A DNA stretch of 64,000 nt from Hedera helix (lineage: Eukaryota; Streptophyta; Magnoliopsida; Apiales; Araliaceae), in NCBI GenBank assembly GCA_947179155.2, contig OX359273.1:41066523-41130522 (forward strand), written 5' to 3'. The position numbers and the translations under genes are program-made. Positions 23,320 to 36,100 of this stretch are shown piece by piece; positions within the stretch are counted from its first letter, which is position 1; every line of letters begins with the position of its first letter. The notes below the pieces were generated by a model. That model did no database searches, was not told the DNA's origin, and saw nothing but the letters and a program-made list of their open reading frames with translations.

Positions 23320-24469
23320 ATAATGCTTGGCTACATATTTTTTAGTATTAATGGTCCGCTTTAATTGGGTTTTGTTCTCAATCACTTTATTATTTTTTAA
23401 GCGATCATAATAAACTCCTAAACCTAATAGGTTTGGGTCATTGCTTTGTCAGCCATGACATCATACAATTTTTATTTTGCTAATTATCATATTTAATATC
23501 AACTCTTACATGATACTTACTTTTTTCAATAGAGTCTCTTGATACAATTCTAAATAGGATGGCATCCTCTTTGAGCCGGTAGAATCAGCCTATAAGTACA
23601 AGATAGACAATTACGATACATATAACACAATATCTTAACCTATCAAATATTTTTTTATCTCTATTCTTAACTTACCTTGAATATATTCTTACTCTTATAC
23701 CTTATACCAGAAGTATCCCAAACTTTTGATGATTTTCTCTTTGCAAGTTTATATACAAGTCGATAGTTAAACGTGTGAAAAAATTCGAAGGTTAACAAAT
23801 AATATAGAATAACTTCAAATTTACACAAAACTGCATCATGTATAAAAGATGATAAACAAATGATACTAAAAGTCAACACAAATATTATAAAATGCAAAAT
23901 ACATTACCCATAGAGCTTTGTTCCTACCTCTGTTCCAAATTATAAAATCATTTTGGCTTAAAGTTATACAAACAAGCAACCTTTTGCAGATGATGATCCA
24001 ATGTAGTACTACCCTACAATAACTTGTCAATTTAGAGTAAATGTAACTGAAGAAATGACATATTTACATATACTATTTTCCATTATTACATTGCAAAAGG
24101 AAACTATCCTTCCATTTGCAATGCCCATCAACATCATATCGCGTTATATGCTTATTTTGTAATTATTTGATGTTATCAGAATGTTAGCTGCAGCTGCACA
24201 TTGATCAATTATGGACCATTTAAACCAGTAATCCCCTGCATTCATGGGAAATCTATACAAGGTTAAGCAGTTAGTTTAACCAACAAATATGTGGACCCTC
24301 AGAGCTTTTGGAATACTACTACTTTCTCCTAGCAAATTCCCACTCTAAAAAGCCTCTATCTGCTCCATCTCATAAGGTAGCTACTAATGCGGATAGCCTC
24401 CTAGCTAAAAAACTTGTAACATCAACAGGATCAGTCTAGTACTTTCAGAGTTCATTAACGAGAACATAC
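23320..24469. other. intergenic DNA, nothing recognised
   Basis: AT-rich sequence between the foldback element and the 3' end of the pseudogene. No supported gene. Confidence 0.35.
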
Positions 24470-26877
24470 TTAAAGCTTGCTCCGTGCAAAAGCTTTCCTC
24501 CTGGTGCAGCGGGGACTCTTCCAAAGAGGGAGTTGCTATTGAGATTCCTGAACTACAATTACATAAATTAGTGTTCCATCTTGCAATATTCACATTTGTT
24601 ATGCTAATAAGATGTTCGACTGATTTTACAGCCTACGTAATGATGTAGCGTCCAAAATTTTCAGAAATTGATCCAAAAAATTGTATGATAGGTCTCTGCA
24701 GTGCAATGCCAGGTTCAGACTAGCCAAAAAGTTTAAATTGACACAGTTGAACCAATGAAAAACAAGCAGCACTTCGCCAAGAAAACAGCAATTGCAATTT
24801 GTACATTAATATATTTGTTTATTTGTAATTTTTTGCATAAATTTCTCTTTACTAAGTAAAATTCCCTACTTAACTTGAAATATATGTTCTCCAAGCTTAA
24901 ACCGAAAATACTGAAAGAAGTTCAGAATCTTCATATATCATATCATTAATGGAGATATTCAATCATTATGACCAAATTTGGGTATCAAGAATAATATAAA
25001 TTGGAAAAGGCTACTGAAAATGTAGCAGAATCCTTTTCACAGAATAGATGCTACAACTGCAATATAACTCCAAATAAAGTGAAGAACTAACATGCTTTGT
25101 AGATGACGAAGTCAAGAATTGACATGTTCAGTAAGAAACCCCTCAAAAGACCACTGATCTTGCAAAGAAAATTAATTGCACTTAAATCTTAGAAACAGAA
25201 GTATGGGAAACACATTAACTGAAAGTCAGCTATCTGATGGATCATTACTGTTAAAAAATCAAGATAGAATTTTTAATTTCACAATTTGGTTGTCAACCTG
25301 AACAAAGGTGAAAAAGAAAGAAGAAGCAACATCAAAGCTATAATTAAGCAGATTATGTGACATCTTGATTTGTCAAAATCTCCTCGTTCATTAGTTCGAT
25401 TAAACATGATGGACACTTTAGTTTTGGTAGAGATATAATAAGGTGCCATGTAGATTATGGTGGAAAAAAAGAAGAAAGAACGTCTTAAAGTGATTACATG
25501 GATCATACACATTTGTTCCACATGCCTGATTACAACCAAGCACTCCCATGACGGCCATGAGGTAAAGTGTGCTATACCTTCCCAGGAATCAAATAAGACT
25601 GCCTTACTTGGAAGCATACTTGGTGAATGCTTAAAAAACCTAAAACATCAAATCATTGAACCTCTAAAAGTCCAAAAACATTCTTTGACGATATTCATTT
25701 CATACTCGCAATAAGAAAAAGAGGATCATTTATTCCATATTCCAAAAAGTATAAAGTAAAACCCTAGACAACCTAGCCCAACAGATACATTCACAAGAGA
25801 AGACTGCCATGAAAAGCAGTAACTCTCTTTAATTAGCCACTTTAAAATTATATGTTCCAGCCAAAAGCTCAAACTTATTCATTTTAATCATCTGTATGGG
25901 ACCAAAAATGCAGGGGTTGCAAGTGAAACTTATGACAACTTATCCCAGCAGATACCTTCACAAGAGAATAATCCATGAAACAATGATAACTCTCTTTATT
26001 CAATCAGAGGATAAATTACAAACAGCTGCCTTTTTTCTTTCTCGGGGGTTGAGCTCTATCTCTGACTCCTTGCATTTTATTTGTAGTTTCTTTTGTTCTT
26101 TGGGAACTCTTTCACCCCTTATGGCTAATTCAGTACTCCAAGGAAGACGCTTCATGTTCACGCACTATGGATGCCCTCTTTTTCACGAGAGAAATTAGGT
26201 TGCCACCAGAAGCTCATACCTATATTAATCGATAGCTATCTAATATAGGACACATTATTAATCTATAACTACATGTAACTGTGATCATGTTCTATATGAC
26301 TTGGTATCAGAAGTTAGCATACTCTTGGACATAGCAGGAGAGGTAGGCAACAACATATTTATAATTACGATTTAAATGTTACTAATATATTTGATAAAAA
26401 GGAATAGTAAATCTATCAAGTTAGATACCACTTCAAATAAAAATTTGACGCGTTACGTTATGCTTTTATTTCAGACTGTAATGATAACATTACTGAAGAC
26501 TATAATAACTAGAGAACCCCACGTCCACTTGGAATGCGATAGTACAATATATAAGAAATTTAAACAAAATGTTGCAGTAATAAATCTCCCTCTGTCCAAA
26601 AAAAGAAGAAGTCACATTTGACTTTATTTTGACATATAAAGCTTTGCCTAGGAACACATGCATAGACATAAAGTTGCAATAAAGATGACAGGGTATAATA
26701 AATATAATGTTACCAGATAAAGGCATATTTTTGCTCTATAGTGCAGAGAGAAAAAAAAAAGAATTAAGGAAATTGTTAATCTTATTGAAGTAAACATGAA
26801 AATTAACCCTTATTCCAGATCTTTAGAACTAAGATCCAAAAACAAGTAACATGGAATAAATATGGAGGTATATTTAC

Positions 26878-27903
26878 CTTCATCTAGCATGGTTTTGGAC
26901 TTGGCCATGACAGCCTCAAAAATCTCAATAGCACTGACTATTGCATGACTTCCTTTTGTAGGGTGCAAAGTTATTGTCAAACTCCTTCCATTAACAGCAA
27001 CAATCGTGTTCAATACAAGAGCCGCTGTGAATATCTCCCGTCATAGTCACAATGTCAAACTCTTGAAACGCTATATCACCATTTATAACGATGTCGAAGA
27101 TCCTTTGTCCTATCCGATTGAATGAAGGATCAAGTTTTGCAAAGTGTAACCAAATGGAATAGTTTCTGTTCAGATGATCGGATCCACAGCCAGGGTGTAA
27201 GATAAGTTGGGCTGATTATCAGTACTAACAAGAGCAGTCTGATATAGAGCTTCTAGATAAAAGTTTGGTGTATGTGAGGCTTGCTTGCAGCTGTTGTCGG
27301 TAGATATAGCACAATCAGAATGTTGACCAAATGTATTGATAGAATTCCAGAATCTTTCCCAGCTCCAATGGTCCTCACTATAGCCTGCATCAAATTTTGG
27401 GCTCTGAGCACCACAGCTCAGTCTTTGCCAGTTCTTAGGATTGTTCCTTGGCCAAATAGGGGGCCAAAATTGTACGCCCTATCATTAACTTGAAAATTTT
27501 CAGTTGAAACCATAGCTGGGTCTCAGTAACCAGTGCTTTGGAAGCAAAGAGAAGCAGTGCCATCTGTAAGAAAACGAAGAGCTTCAACAAATGCTCGCTT
27601 GTCATCATGGTTACTCCAAACAGACGGCAAAGAATATATCAGGCTTCCTTTCTGCCACGAACTCAGAAAAGATTCTCACTTAGTAGTGTCCATTGGGCAC
27701 TCTGTTAATATTATAGCAATTTTCAGGATCCTCAGATAGAGGAAAATAGCGAATTGTAGTAAGTGATGGAGTAATGAAACTAGGGCGGTTTGCGTTAGTA
27801 AAAATCCCACCTGTATATGCAAAATCCTTAAACCATCGTGTATTCATTGGTGGAGTATGGACATCATTGCGAGCTCCGCAGCTTATCCGTAAAGCATATG
27901 GTG
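26878..27903 (-). pseudogene. malectin-like exon of the RLP4-like pseudogene
   Basis: The exon opens after the acceptor CTGCAG with YALRISCGARNDVHTPP and continues WFKDFAYTGGI, RYFPLSEDPENCYNI and RVPNGHY, then a stop. Later pieces in other frames give WSNHDD, EALRFLTDGTASLCF, LSCGAQSPKFDAGYSEDHW, and finally VLNTIVAVNGRSLTITLHP with AIEIFEAV. The donor AG/GTAAAT at 26877-26878 is intact. At least three frame breaks and several stops mean no malectin-like domain could be made. Confidence 0.8.
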
Positions 27904-28870
27904 CTGCAGTGTGTAAAATTAGATTTCAAAAATAGAGAATTAAATAAGAAGTTCCACCGATTAAGTATTCCCCTAATCCTGAACATCACATCTTTTCTAT
28001 CGATGTAAGTGTACCAGTTTTGACTGAAATTTAAGGTATGCAGCTTATATGTCTCTAATTGACATGGAATGTACAATAATAATAAAAAAATTACTTCTTT
28101 ATCTTTGATTGGATAAACATCGTCAGTTAGTTACCTCAAAATAAAAAATAAAAATGCAACAAGTATCAAATCCTTAGTTAATTTCACCATAGATTGTCAA
28201 AAGGCCACCAAATTCCATCGCCCATTAATACGACACTGACATTATTAGATTCCAAATTCGGAGCAATGCCTACCATACCCTCTTCAAATTCTACAAATTC
28301 ACCGGCCATTACTTCATCAAAGCATGAATATGAGCAATGCCATCATCTACTTTAAGGAAATAATCAGACCATAACTGTTGAATCTGCCGTGATTATGGCA
28401 TTTCTTTATAACTTTGTCCAAATTAGAGGACAAAACTAAACATCCGAGTAAATTTTTTCTAAAGTTCTATGTTTTCTAACATCCCATATAGGAAATCAAA
28501 AGAAAACCTAAAAGATATAAATGTTATAACCCCCCAGCTGCCAGGTTCTGAAAAACAGTTGTAGTAAAGATTCAATCTTTGGTCTACTCTCTATTAGTAA
28601 TACATTTCCACCAAAACCAAACAAAACCTTAACCAATCAACCTTGTCATTCAGTCGCAAGCTTAACACTCGGATAAACTAGAACACAATTGAATTTGCAA
28701 TTATCCTCTGGTAAACTACAATAACAACACTAATCATTATTGTTACAATACAAACAGAAAAAATTTACTACTTTACAAAATTTGATAAATTCAACCAGCC
28801 AATACTCCAAAGCATCAATTAATTAATTAAAAAAAAAAAGTTCACCATTGTAGTACAAACAGATTTATAT

Positions 28871-28890
28871 GAGAGAGAGAGAGAGAGAGG
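28871..28890. repeat. (GA)n microsatellite
   Basis: A short GA run just inside the first intron of the pseudogene. Confidence 0.9.
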
Positions 28891-28978
28891 GAAGTGAGAG
28901 CTAACAATGTCAAGTATCCGAAGGTCGGAGAGCTAATACGAAGGTGAAGAAGAGCAAGAGGAGCCTAAGGATCTTCAA

Positions 28979-29352
28979 TCTTTGCTAGGACTTCTTGGAT
29001 TTTTTCTTGCTTTTAGAGAGAGAATCTAGAGGGAGCAAGCGGGAGAGATGGTGAAGAGTGTTTCGGGCCGGTTTGCTAGTAGCAGGGGGAACCAATTTTC
29101 TTAATTAGTTTTTTTTTTAAATAGACGTTTTAGGATAAAAATTAAAAAATATAAATAATATTTTGTCTGCTTAATCAAATTATAAAATCTCAACATTATT
29201 TTTTGAAAATGATGATGAAAGAAAAACAAGTTAATATTTCATGTAAGGATACTATAAAAAATTAAGTTATTAATAAAAAATAAATTTTACTATTTAAAAA
29301 GACAAATAAAAAAAAAGGGAGGGTACTCTCTATGAATATCATTTAAGAAATT
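28979..29352. other. former 5' leader/promoter of the pseudogene and AT-rich DNA
   Basis: 28979-29100 is CT-rich on the minus strand, like a plant 5' UTR. The rest is AT-rich with nothing recognised. Confidence 0.35.
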
Positions 29353-29500
29353 AATATTTTCACACTGTTTTTTGATATTTTTACACGGTGGACTCCATAT
29401 GTATAGTTTATAACGAAGATTAATCGTCGTTATACATCAATAGTGACACTTTTTATAGGGACTACCATGTGAAAATATCAAAAAACAGTGTAAAAATATC
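29353..29500. mobile_element. small foldback MITE (~150 bp)
   Basis: Left AATATTTTCACACTG plus TTTTTTGATATTTTTACAC pairs with right GTGAAAATATC plus AAAAAACAGTGTAAAAATAT. Similar CGAAAATATCAAATTAAC motifs recur at 32650-32740. The interior is non-coding. Confidence 0.5.
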
Positions 29501-30049
29501 AGTTTCTATTATTTATCATGTTTTATTTAAGCGATATGAAGTTTTAAAATTTAATTATAGTATGCTGGTGAAGTTAATGAAAGTTGTTGTATATCTTTAC
29601 TTTTTTCTATCTTTAGCTATACATTTATGTTTCTCCTCAGCTTCTTAAATATAATTTTTAATATAAACTATTGCTATTTTTTAGAGATTTATGTAGAACA
29701 TAAACTCCTAAAATTATAATCTAATATATATTTTATTAGTAAATAATTTTTGGCCTTCAACTTAGGAATTGTTACTTAACAAGTTATCGTGGAATTATTT
29801 TGAGATTACATTTAATCTTTTATATTTGAGACTAGTTATCAAGGGTTGCTTGCAAAAATAAATTTATTTATGACCATCAATTTCTCTTGATCATGAGATA
29901 GCTAAACACACTGTTTTAAAGAAGAAGAAGAAGAGAATATATGCATTATGAACATAACCATGGTCACCCCCTCCTCCCACCCCCTCCAAAGAAAAAGAAA
30001 AAGAATTATTCAAGCGTAGCAAATTCATTATTTGCCACCATCTTTAATT
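29501..30049. other. AT-rich intergenic DNA, nothing recognised
   Basis: No gene or bounded repeat was seen. Confidence 0.4.
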
Positions 30050-31432
30050 ATTGACTCTCTTCTCACATTTTGGGCACTAACCATAAGTATTATCATAATA
30101 CAAAAATCATTCTACCTTCTGCGGTTATTCACAATATTCAATCAATCCTTACGAGATTCCTTTGGAAAGGGCCTTCGTTACAGTAGTTTGGGGCAAAGGT
30201 TGCATGGGACAAGCTTGCTGTTCCTTTTTCAGAAGGGGGAGTTCAATTAAAGCAGCTAGGGGATTGGAATAAAGCTCTCATCCTTCTGCATCTTTGGAAT
30301 ATTATTAATCTTGATTCTCAGTCGCTTTGGACCAAATTGATTCGAAATACAGTTATCAAAGACGGACCTTTTTAGTGCATTCCTGTCCCTAAGGACTGCT
30401 CTTGGATTTGGTGACATGTTCTTAATCTTGGGGACTTGGCAATTAAATTTGTGAACTTCTCTATTGGGAATGGCTCTAGGATCAACTTATGGTTCAACCA
30501 CTCCCCTTTGTCTACCTCAGCTCATGATTATGTTATTGTTCATTCAAGTTCAAGTCCTTGTGCTAAAGTAAAGGACATTCTTAATGAAAATGGCTGGAAT
30601 CTTCCTTCATCTTGCCATAAGGTCATTGGAGATTTAAGGGCTACCTTTGATTTCTCAAGACATTATGATTTATCCAAACCCGATACTTTCTTATGGGAGG
30701 ATACAACTCATATGAAGGACTGCTACAATATGGAACTCTATCAGACAGAGAAGACAAGAGGTTGATTGGTGGAAGCTCATTTGGCATAAGTTCCAAGTCC
30801 CTAGATACTCTTTTCATCTTTGGCTTGCAATTAACAGAGGGCTCAAAACAAAAGATGTCCTTATCAGCTATGGTGTTTATGTTGATCCTACTTGCAAGCT
30901 ATGTTCTACTAATGCCGAGAGTTTTAATCACTTGTTCTTTCAATACCCTTTTTCCTTTCAGGTTCTCTTTATTACTCTTAGATTTTGTGGTTGGCAAGGA
31001 AACCAAAGAAGTTGGAGCTCTCTTATCTCCCATCTTTCCCACGTGAAGACTCCAAAGTTAAGGTAAAATATTATTTGCCTAGGCTTTGCTGCTGTGGTTT
31101 ACTATATTTTGAGGAAAATGAATGCCAGGTTGCATGATGAAGCGAGTCAACCTGCCACTTGTTTGAGTAGACAAATCATCCATTTGCTCAAATGTCGGCT
31201 GAATAGTTCTATGGCTCTCTAGGTTCTTGTTTCAATTTATATAATCTTGTTTAGCTCCACCATCACAGGGCATGTTCTATGATGGTTTTTCTATACTACG
31301 GTTTTGTCTGGTAAACAAGCTAATGTCCGTCTATCCTATTATAGCCTTGTTCACCTTTACGGGCTATGCCCCTTAGCTCTGTACCTTTTTATCTTTAATA
31401 TACTTTTAATTTAGCAAATAAATAAATAAATT
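30050..31432 (+). mobile_element. LINE (L1-like) 3' end: RT tail, zinc-binding domain, 3' UTR
   Basis: Starting near 30065 the frame WALTISIIIIQKSF is the usual tail of plant LINE reverse transcriptase (WALTIS.P), followed by FGKG. 30436-30765 gives FSIGNGSRINLWFNHSPLS, typical of the region before the zinc-binding domain. The next frame gives WLAINRGLKTKDVL, then CKLCSTNAESFNHLFF, the zf-RVT motif. The end at about 31410-31432 is a TAAATAAATAAA tail, as expected for a LINE 3' end. Frameshifts divide the frame at least twice. The copy is 5'-truncated and dead. It is not obviously the same family as the minus-strand remnant at 6.5-7.7 kb. Confidence 0.8.
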
Positions 31433-31577
31433 GAACAACGATCAAATTTGAAATAGATGCCCTCTTATTCGTGTAATTAAATTTTGTATCAGACTGACAA
31501 AAGATATGTGAAGAATGAATATTTGAATGTCAGAATTTATATAAAACCCTAGACACAATAAAGGACACAAAAATAAT

Positions 31578-31584
<7 letters not shown>

Positions 31585-31650
<66 letters not shown>
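31585..31650. repeat. (TA)n microsatellite, about 66 bp
   Basis: The longest TA run in the window. It creates a false Tyr/Ile-repeat frame on the minus strand. Confidence 0.95.
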
Positions 31651-31654
<4 letters not shown>

Positions 31655-32739
31655 ATTCTTATACAAGAGTTTCAACTTGATACATAAAATTACTTTAGAT
31701 TATATATAAAAAAATATCCGGGGAAATTAACATCACCATTCATTTTGCAGATAAAGATGAAATAATCCTCGAATACGAATAATGTGAATTAATGAATAAG
31801 GAAACAAAATACAAGTTTCATTATTTATATCACAAGGCACATGGACCGTAAACTTTTGGTGAATGAATAATGAGTCAATGATATATAATGATTTCACCAT
31901 AAAATAACATACTTAATTTTCAGATATTTTTATTTCATTACTAATAATTTCAATACAACTCACAAGTAAATTGAATATAACCTATTTGGCAAATTAAAAC
32001 AATAACTCAATCATCAACAATACGTACTTAAAATGAAAAAGTTATCTGTCATTAGTCAACATAATTGACCGTTTTTAAATGATCAAGCTTGGTTTATTCA
32101 TGATTGGCAACATATTTTTGTCAATAATCTTTAAATTGACAACAAGTCAGATATAACATTACAAAGCTTCAAACAATCCCCATTTTCTTTACTTCCCTCT
32201 TTTTACTTACTATGTGAAATACTGTTGAAGAATGTTGCAGCAGCAAGCCTTGAACATGATTGCCGATTACATTTTAAGAATTGTGGGGGAAGAAGGGAAC
32301 TTTGCAGGCCCATCCTAGAAAAAAACTTACCATAAGCATATGTTGTTGAGTATTTATTTATGTCGTAGCTGAATTAAAGGCCATTCATCCAAGTTACACC
32401 ACCAAAATTCAGTTAGTCAATTAAGAAACCCAATACTAAGAATATAAAAAGGAGAACTTGTCCAACTGAATAAGAAGAGGGACCAAATTGGTTGAAAGAA
32501 TGAATACATAGTCAAGACATTCTGTTTCTCATTTTAATTCTTAAAGATAAAAATTAAAGGAGAAGGGTATAAACTTCATTTTTTTTATTTATACCAAAAA
32601 ATTATTTTATTCCTCCTCACATTTTATAATATATACATATATATACGGCAAGTGAGTTTCATTTGATCTCACGAAAATATCAAATTAACCTTGCATTATT
32701 TAATCTTACGAAAATATCAAATTAACATGCGAAAATATC

Positions 32740-32773
<34 letters not shown>

Positions 32774-32888
32774 AATAAAACAGTAATTATAAATGATGAT
32801 TTGGCAATAAGTTACTGGTCACCCTAGTCGATAAATATGCATCAGTGACCATCAAACTACTGAAACACAGAACTATTAGCCGCACCTA
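31651..32888 (+). other. intergenic DNA and promoter region of the CCCH gene
   Basis: No gene was recognised. 32650-32740 carries repeated CGAAAATATCAAATTAAC motifs, like the small MITE at 29353, followed by a TA run at 32740-32770. ATAAATATG near 32833 is a possible TATA-like element about 55 bp before the ATG. The spacing is short, so transcription start is uncertain. Confidence 0.35.
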
Positions 32889-33129
32889 ATGGCAGAGGGG
32901 TTTCATCCCAAAATGCCAAACCCTACAGCCGATCACTCCACTGCCACGGCCGATCCATACGATTCCGATTCCGATTCCGATTACGAGCCCCGCGTCGATG
33001 ACGACGGAGAATACGAATACGAAGAGGTTGAAGAGGAGGTAGAAGTAGAAGATGAAGAAAATGAAGAGGATGAAGAAGATGCTGAATTCGGCGAAGATTT
33101 GTCACCAGTAAATGAAGATCAGCAGGAAG
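32889..33129 (+). CDS. CCCH gene exon 1 (acidic N-terminus)
   Basis: 80 codons plus 1 nt, ending at donor GAAG/GTTTGA. It encodes DSDSDSDYEP and a long Glu/Asp tract. The leftover G joins AT of exon 2 to make Asp81. Strong codon-level acidity and phase agreement support it over the read-through frame ending 33158. Confidence 0.85.
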
Positions 33130-36100
33130 GTTTGATTTTGTTACTTATTTTTATCTAAATTTATTTGGGGCTTTGCATGTTATTTTATGTATATCTTTTG
33201 ATTTTGCTAAATTTCCTTTATTTTATTGCTTTAAATGCCTTGCATAAATCTAATTTCTTTATTTTTTATTGTTTCTGTAATTTGAGTGTGATATGCGGAT
33301 GGATGTGGAAACTATATACTTTATTCAAATTCATATGGTATAAAATATGTTTGGAATAATTTGTATACTTTTTATGCTTCCCCTATTTTGTTGAGGTCAT
33401 TAGATATAGCAGTTGTTTGAGATCATTTGTGAACATATTATGTTGTTATTTTTTTTAAGGTCTATTAGAGATTCTGTTGTGATGATGTTTAAGTGATAAA
33501 TTGTGTTTTTTGTTTGATTTTAACTTATAAGTACTATATATGCATTGGTTTATAGATTTTGTCGGTTTAAATGAATGGCGCCAATTAAATTACCAATTTA
33601 ATTGGAAAGCCGCTGTTGTGTTTTACCTATTTTTGGAAAGGGCTAGATCTTTTCAGGGGTCAATATGGAGGTTTATATAACTGCATTTGACTATTGGATT
33701 TTGTTTGTACGTCAAATAATGGGTCCTATGCGTAGTTGATGTAAAACCCATAAAGGGTTCGCAGCTACAGCTTTTAGCACATGTTCGTAACAGGGACGCT
33801 TCTAGGTGCTGCTTTTGTGCCCTTTCCTCACGATCTTAGTTAGTAGACAGCTGGAAGGTGACAGCTGATGTAATTAGTGGACCCAAATTTACCAAGCCAG
33901 GAGTTGTTCTTTGTCGTTAAAGTCTTCATTGCATTATGGGGGTTTAATTTCCATCATACCTAAGTTATAGAAGACTGAAATTGAATGACTTTGATCTGTC
34001 AGCTAGTAGTAGAAAAGCTGAAAAAAAGCTGAATGTTGCTGGCTATAACAGACAACAATGTTTGATAATAATAGTCGGTATCTTAGATGAGTCCTAGTCA
34101 CATGAGTATGTAGTAAGATGAGAGCCAAAACTTGGCAAGTAGACGGAATCTTTAAAATAGTAATTTGAGAGATAAATTGAGAAATTGAGCTTTATTTCCA
34201 TTGTGAAAGGTAATATATGACATTAGAAAAGTGTTTTCTTTCTATCTATAGAATAAAAATCTAATTCACAACATTTATAAAAAAATTATGAACATAGTTG
34301 TCAAGTAGTAAAGTCAAATCGAATTGGTGGCCGGGACCTTAATCGACTAGTCGACTAGCACCCAGTCAGTCTTTCATAAGTCGACAAATCATTTCCTATT
34401 TATAATTTATACATGCAAATTTATATATATGTACAGGTACATTTGACATTATTATTTCGCAATATTCAACACTATCAAATACTATTAGAAACACAAATAT
34501 ATTAATATCATGACGCATGCATATAGATATTAATTTTATTTTCCATCTTTATATATAGCATACATATTGAGCAAGTCATTAAAACACTTCCTTTGTTGCC
34601 ATAGCCCATATGTCATTAAAACACATAAATATTGCACCAGTCGTCAAGCAAAGCATACATATTGCAAGATTTTTTTCTACTCCTTTTTTTAGATACATAC
34701 AATAAAGTTACTCCTATAAAACAATTGGAACTGACTAAAACAATTGATAGAAGTAGGAGTCTAACATCACCGACCCAAACCCAAATGTTCCACTGACTAC
34801 TCGCTCTATTCAAAAGTAGAAACCATGAGCCTAAAACTGAAACCCATCAAACATGTTCTGGTAGAGCAATAGAAGAAGAGAAGAACCGAAGAAGAGAAGT
34901 CATTGAATGCTAGGGGGACTCAAGAACAGGAGAAAAGAAGTTGCGAGTCGCTGTAGTAGTGAAGTCATCGCAAGTCGCAGCAGTAGGGGAGTCGCAAGTT
35001 GTAGTGGATTCGCAGCAGTAGGAGGTCCCTTAATTTCTTTCTAATTCCCAGTCGATTGGCAGTGATCGCGATTGTTTGGGCCGGAGTTTTAGGGCTAATC
35101 TCTCTCCATTTCGTTGTTTTAATTCGATGATCGTACTCATGGGTTTTGAACTTTAAATAATTCACAGTTGATTGGCAGTGATTGCGATTGTTTGGGCCGG
35201 AGTTTTAGGGCTAATCTCTCTCCATTTCGTTGTTTTAATTCGATGATCGTATTCATAGGTTTTGGACTTTAAAAAAATGGGCTTGCTAAGACGAGTGACT
35301 TGGCAGCTAGGCGATGCAAGTCAAGCCCTCGCTTTGTGCCGCTCAACACAATTGGACGACTAGTCAATGACTTAACAACCATGATTATGAAACTTATATG
35401 GTTTCAGAGGTTCTCTTGCCATCCCTATGTATTTTTGCCCCACTTAAATAAAATATTTTTTAACAATAAATACATATAATAAATTAAATAGTAAATAGTT
35501 AACAAAATCTTTGAGCAAATGAAGTCATAACATATTGAACTTTTTTTTGTATTTTTAATACCTTTATTATATCTTGTGCATACAAGTTGCGTCCCTTTTA
35601 GTTCATCGCTATTTCCACTCACAGGAAGCTATTGATTTGTTACATTAGTTACTCTTTTTCTAGAGATTGATTCAAGTCAGTCATACCAAGGTTTGCCTGC
35701 ACAAATTGGTATTAGAGCATCAATTCTAGGCAGCTTCACCTTATTCAACAACTCTCGCATTGATCTTATAAACTATCCTTAAATCCAATCAAAATCTCTC
35801 CAATCCTTTGAAATTCACTGGGCTACCTACCAGTATCACAACCGAGCAGATCTACCATGGAATCAGCTGCAAACAACAGCCAAATCACAACAGAAATCAA
35901 TTCAGGATACTCTTTTCTTTACTGACATGTAAATTGAGATATCATTCAATATGTTTGGTAGTTTGAGGTAAATTTACTTCTGTTATTTGGCTCCTGCCTA
36001 TTGTACTTAACCTAAATTAGGCATTCAATTCCCCTTCAAACTCAACTTAAATTTGGCATTCAGATCCCTTTCAAATGGATTTGGATCTAAACTTTGTGTT

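Larger units (their letters stand above)
24470..28978 (-). pseudogene. pseudogene of a malectin-like domain/LRR protein (RLP4-like)
   Basis: Read on the minus strand, parts follow in the order expected for plant di-glucose-binding LRR proteins such as RLP4. First is a signal-peptide-like stretch (KILRLLLLFFTFVLAL, 28910-28978). Next is a malectin-like exon (26878-27903). A segment at about 25530-25615 resembles the linker around the WNGDPC...HPWSG motif. An LRR piece with LRGFL and LRHLQS follows at about 25091-25160, and finally a piece with NSLFGRVPAAPGGKLLHGAS at about 24490-24556. The start codon is TTG where ATG is expected, the malectin exon has in-frame stops and frameshifts, and the transmembrane part was not found. 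Introns are still recognisable, so it decayed in place and is not a retrocopy. The family call is from memory of the family pattern; the linker match is the weakest part. Confidence 0.75.

Noticed and set aside
26300..26330. TTGGTATCAGAAGTTAGC as a retrotransposon primer-binding site
   Set aside because: It resembles the tRNA(Met) primer site, but no LTR terminus precedes it and no gag follows; it lies within an intron of the pseudogene and may be chance.
31442..31675. Minus-strand frame with long Tyr-Ile repeats
   Set aside because: It is the translation of a TA microsatellite.
32923..33105. Minus-strand Leu/His/Arg-rich frame over exon 1 of the CCCH gene
   Set aside because: It is the reverse of an acidic Glu/Asp tract; splice phase supports the plus strand.
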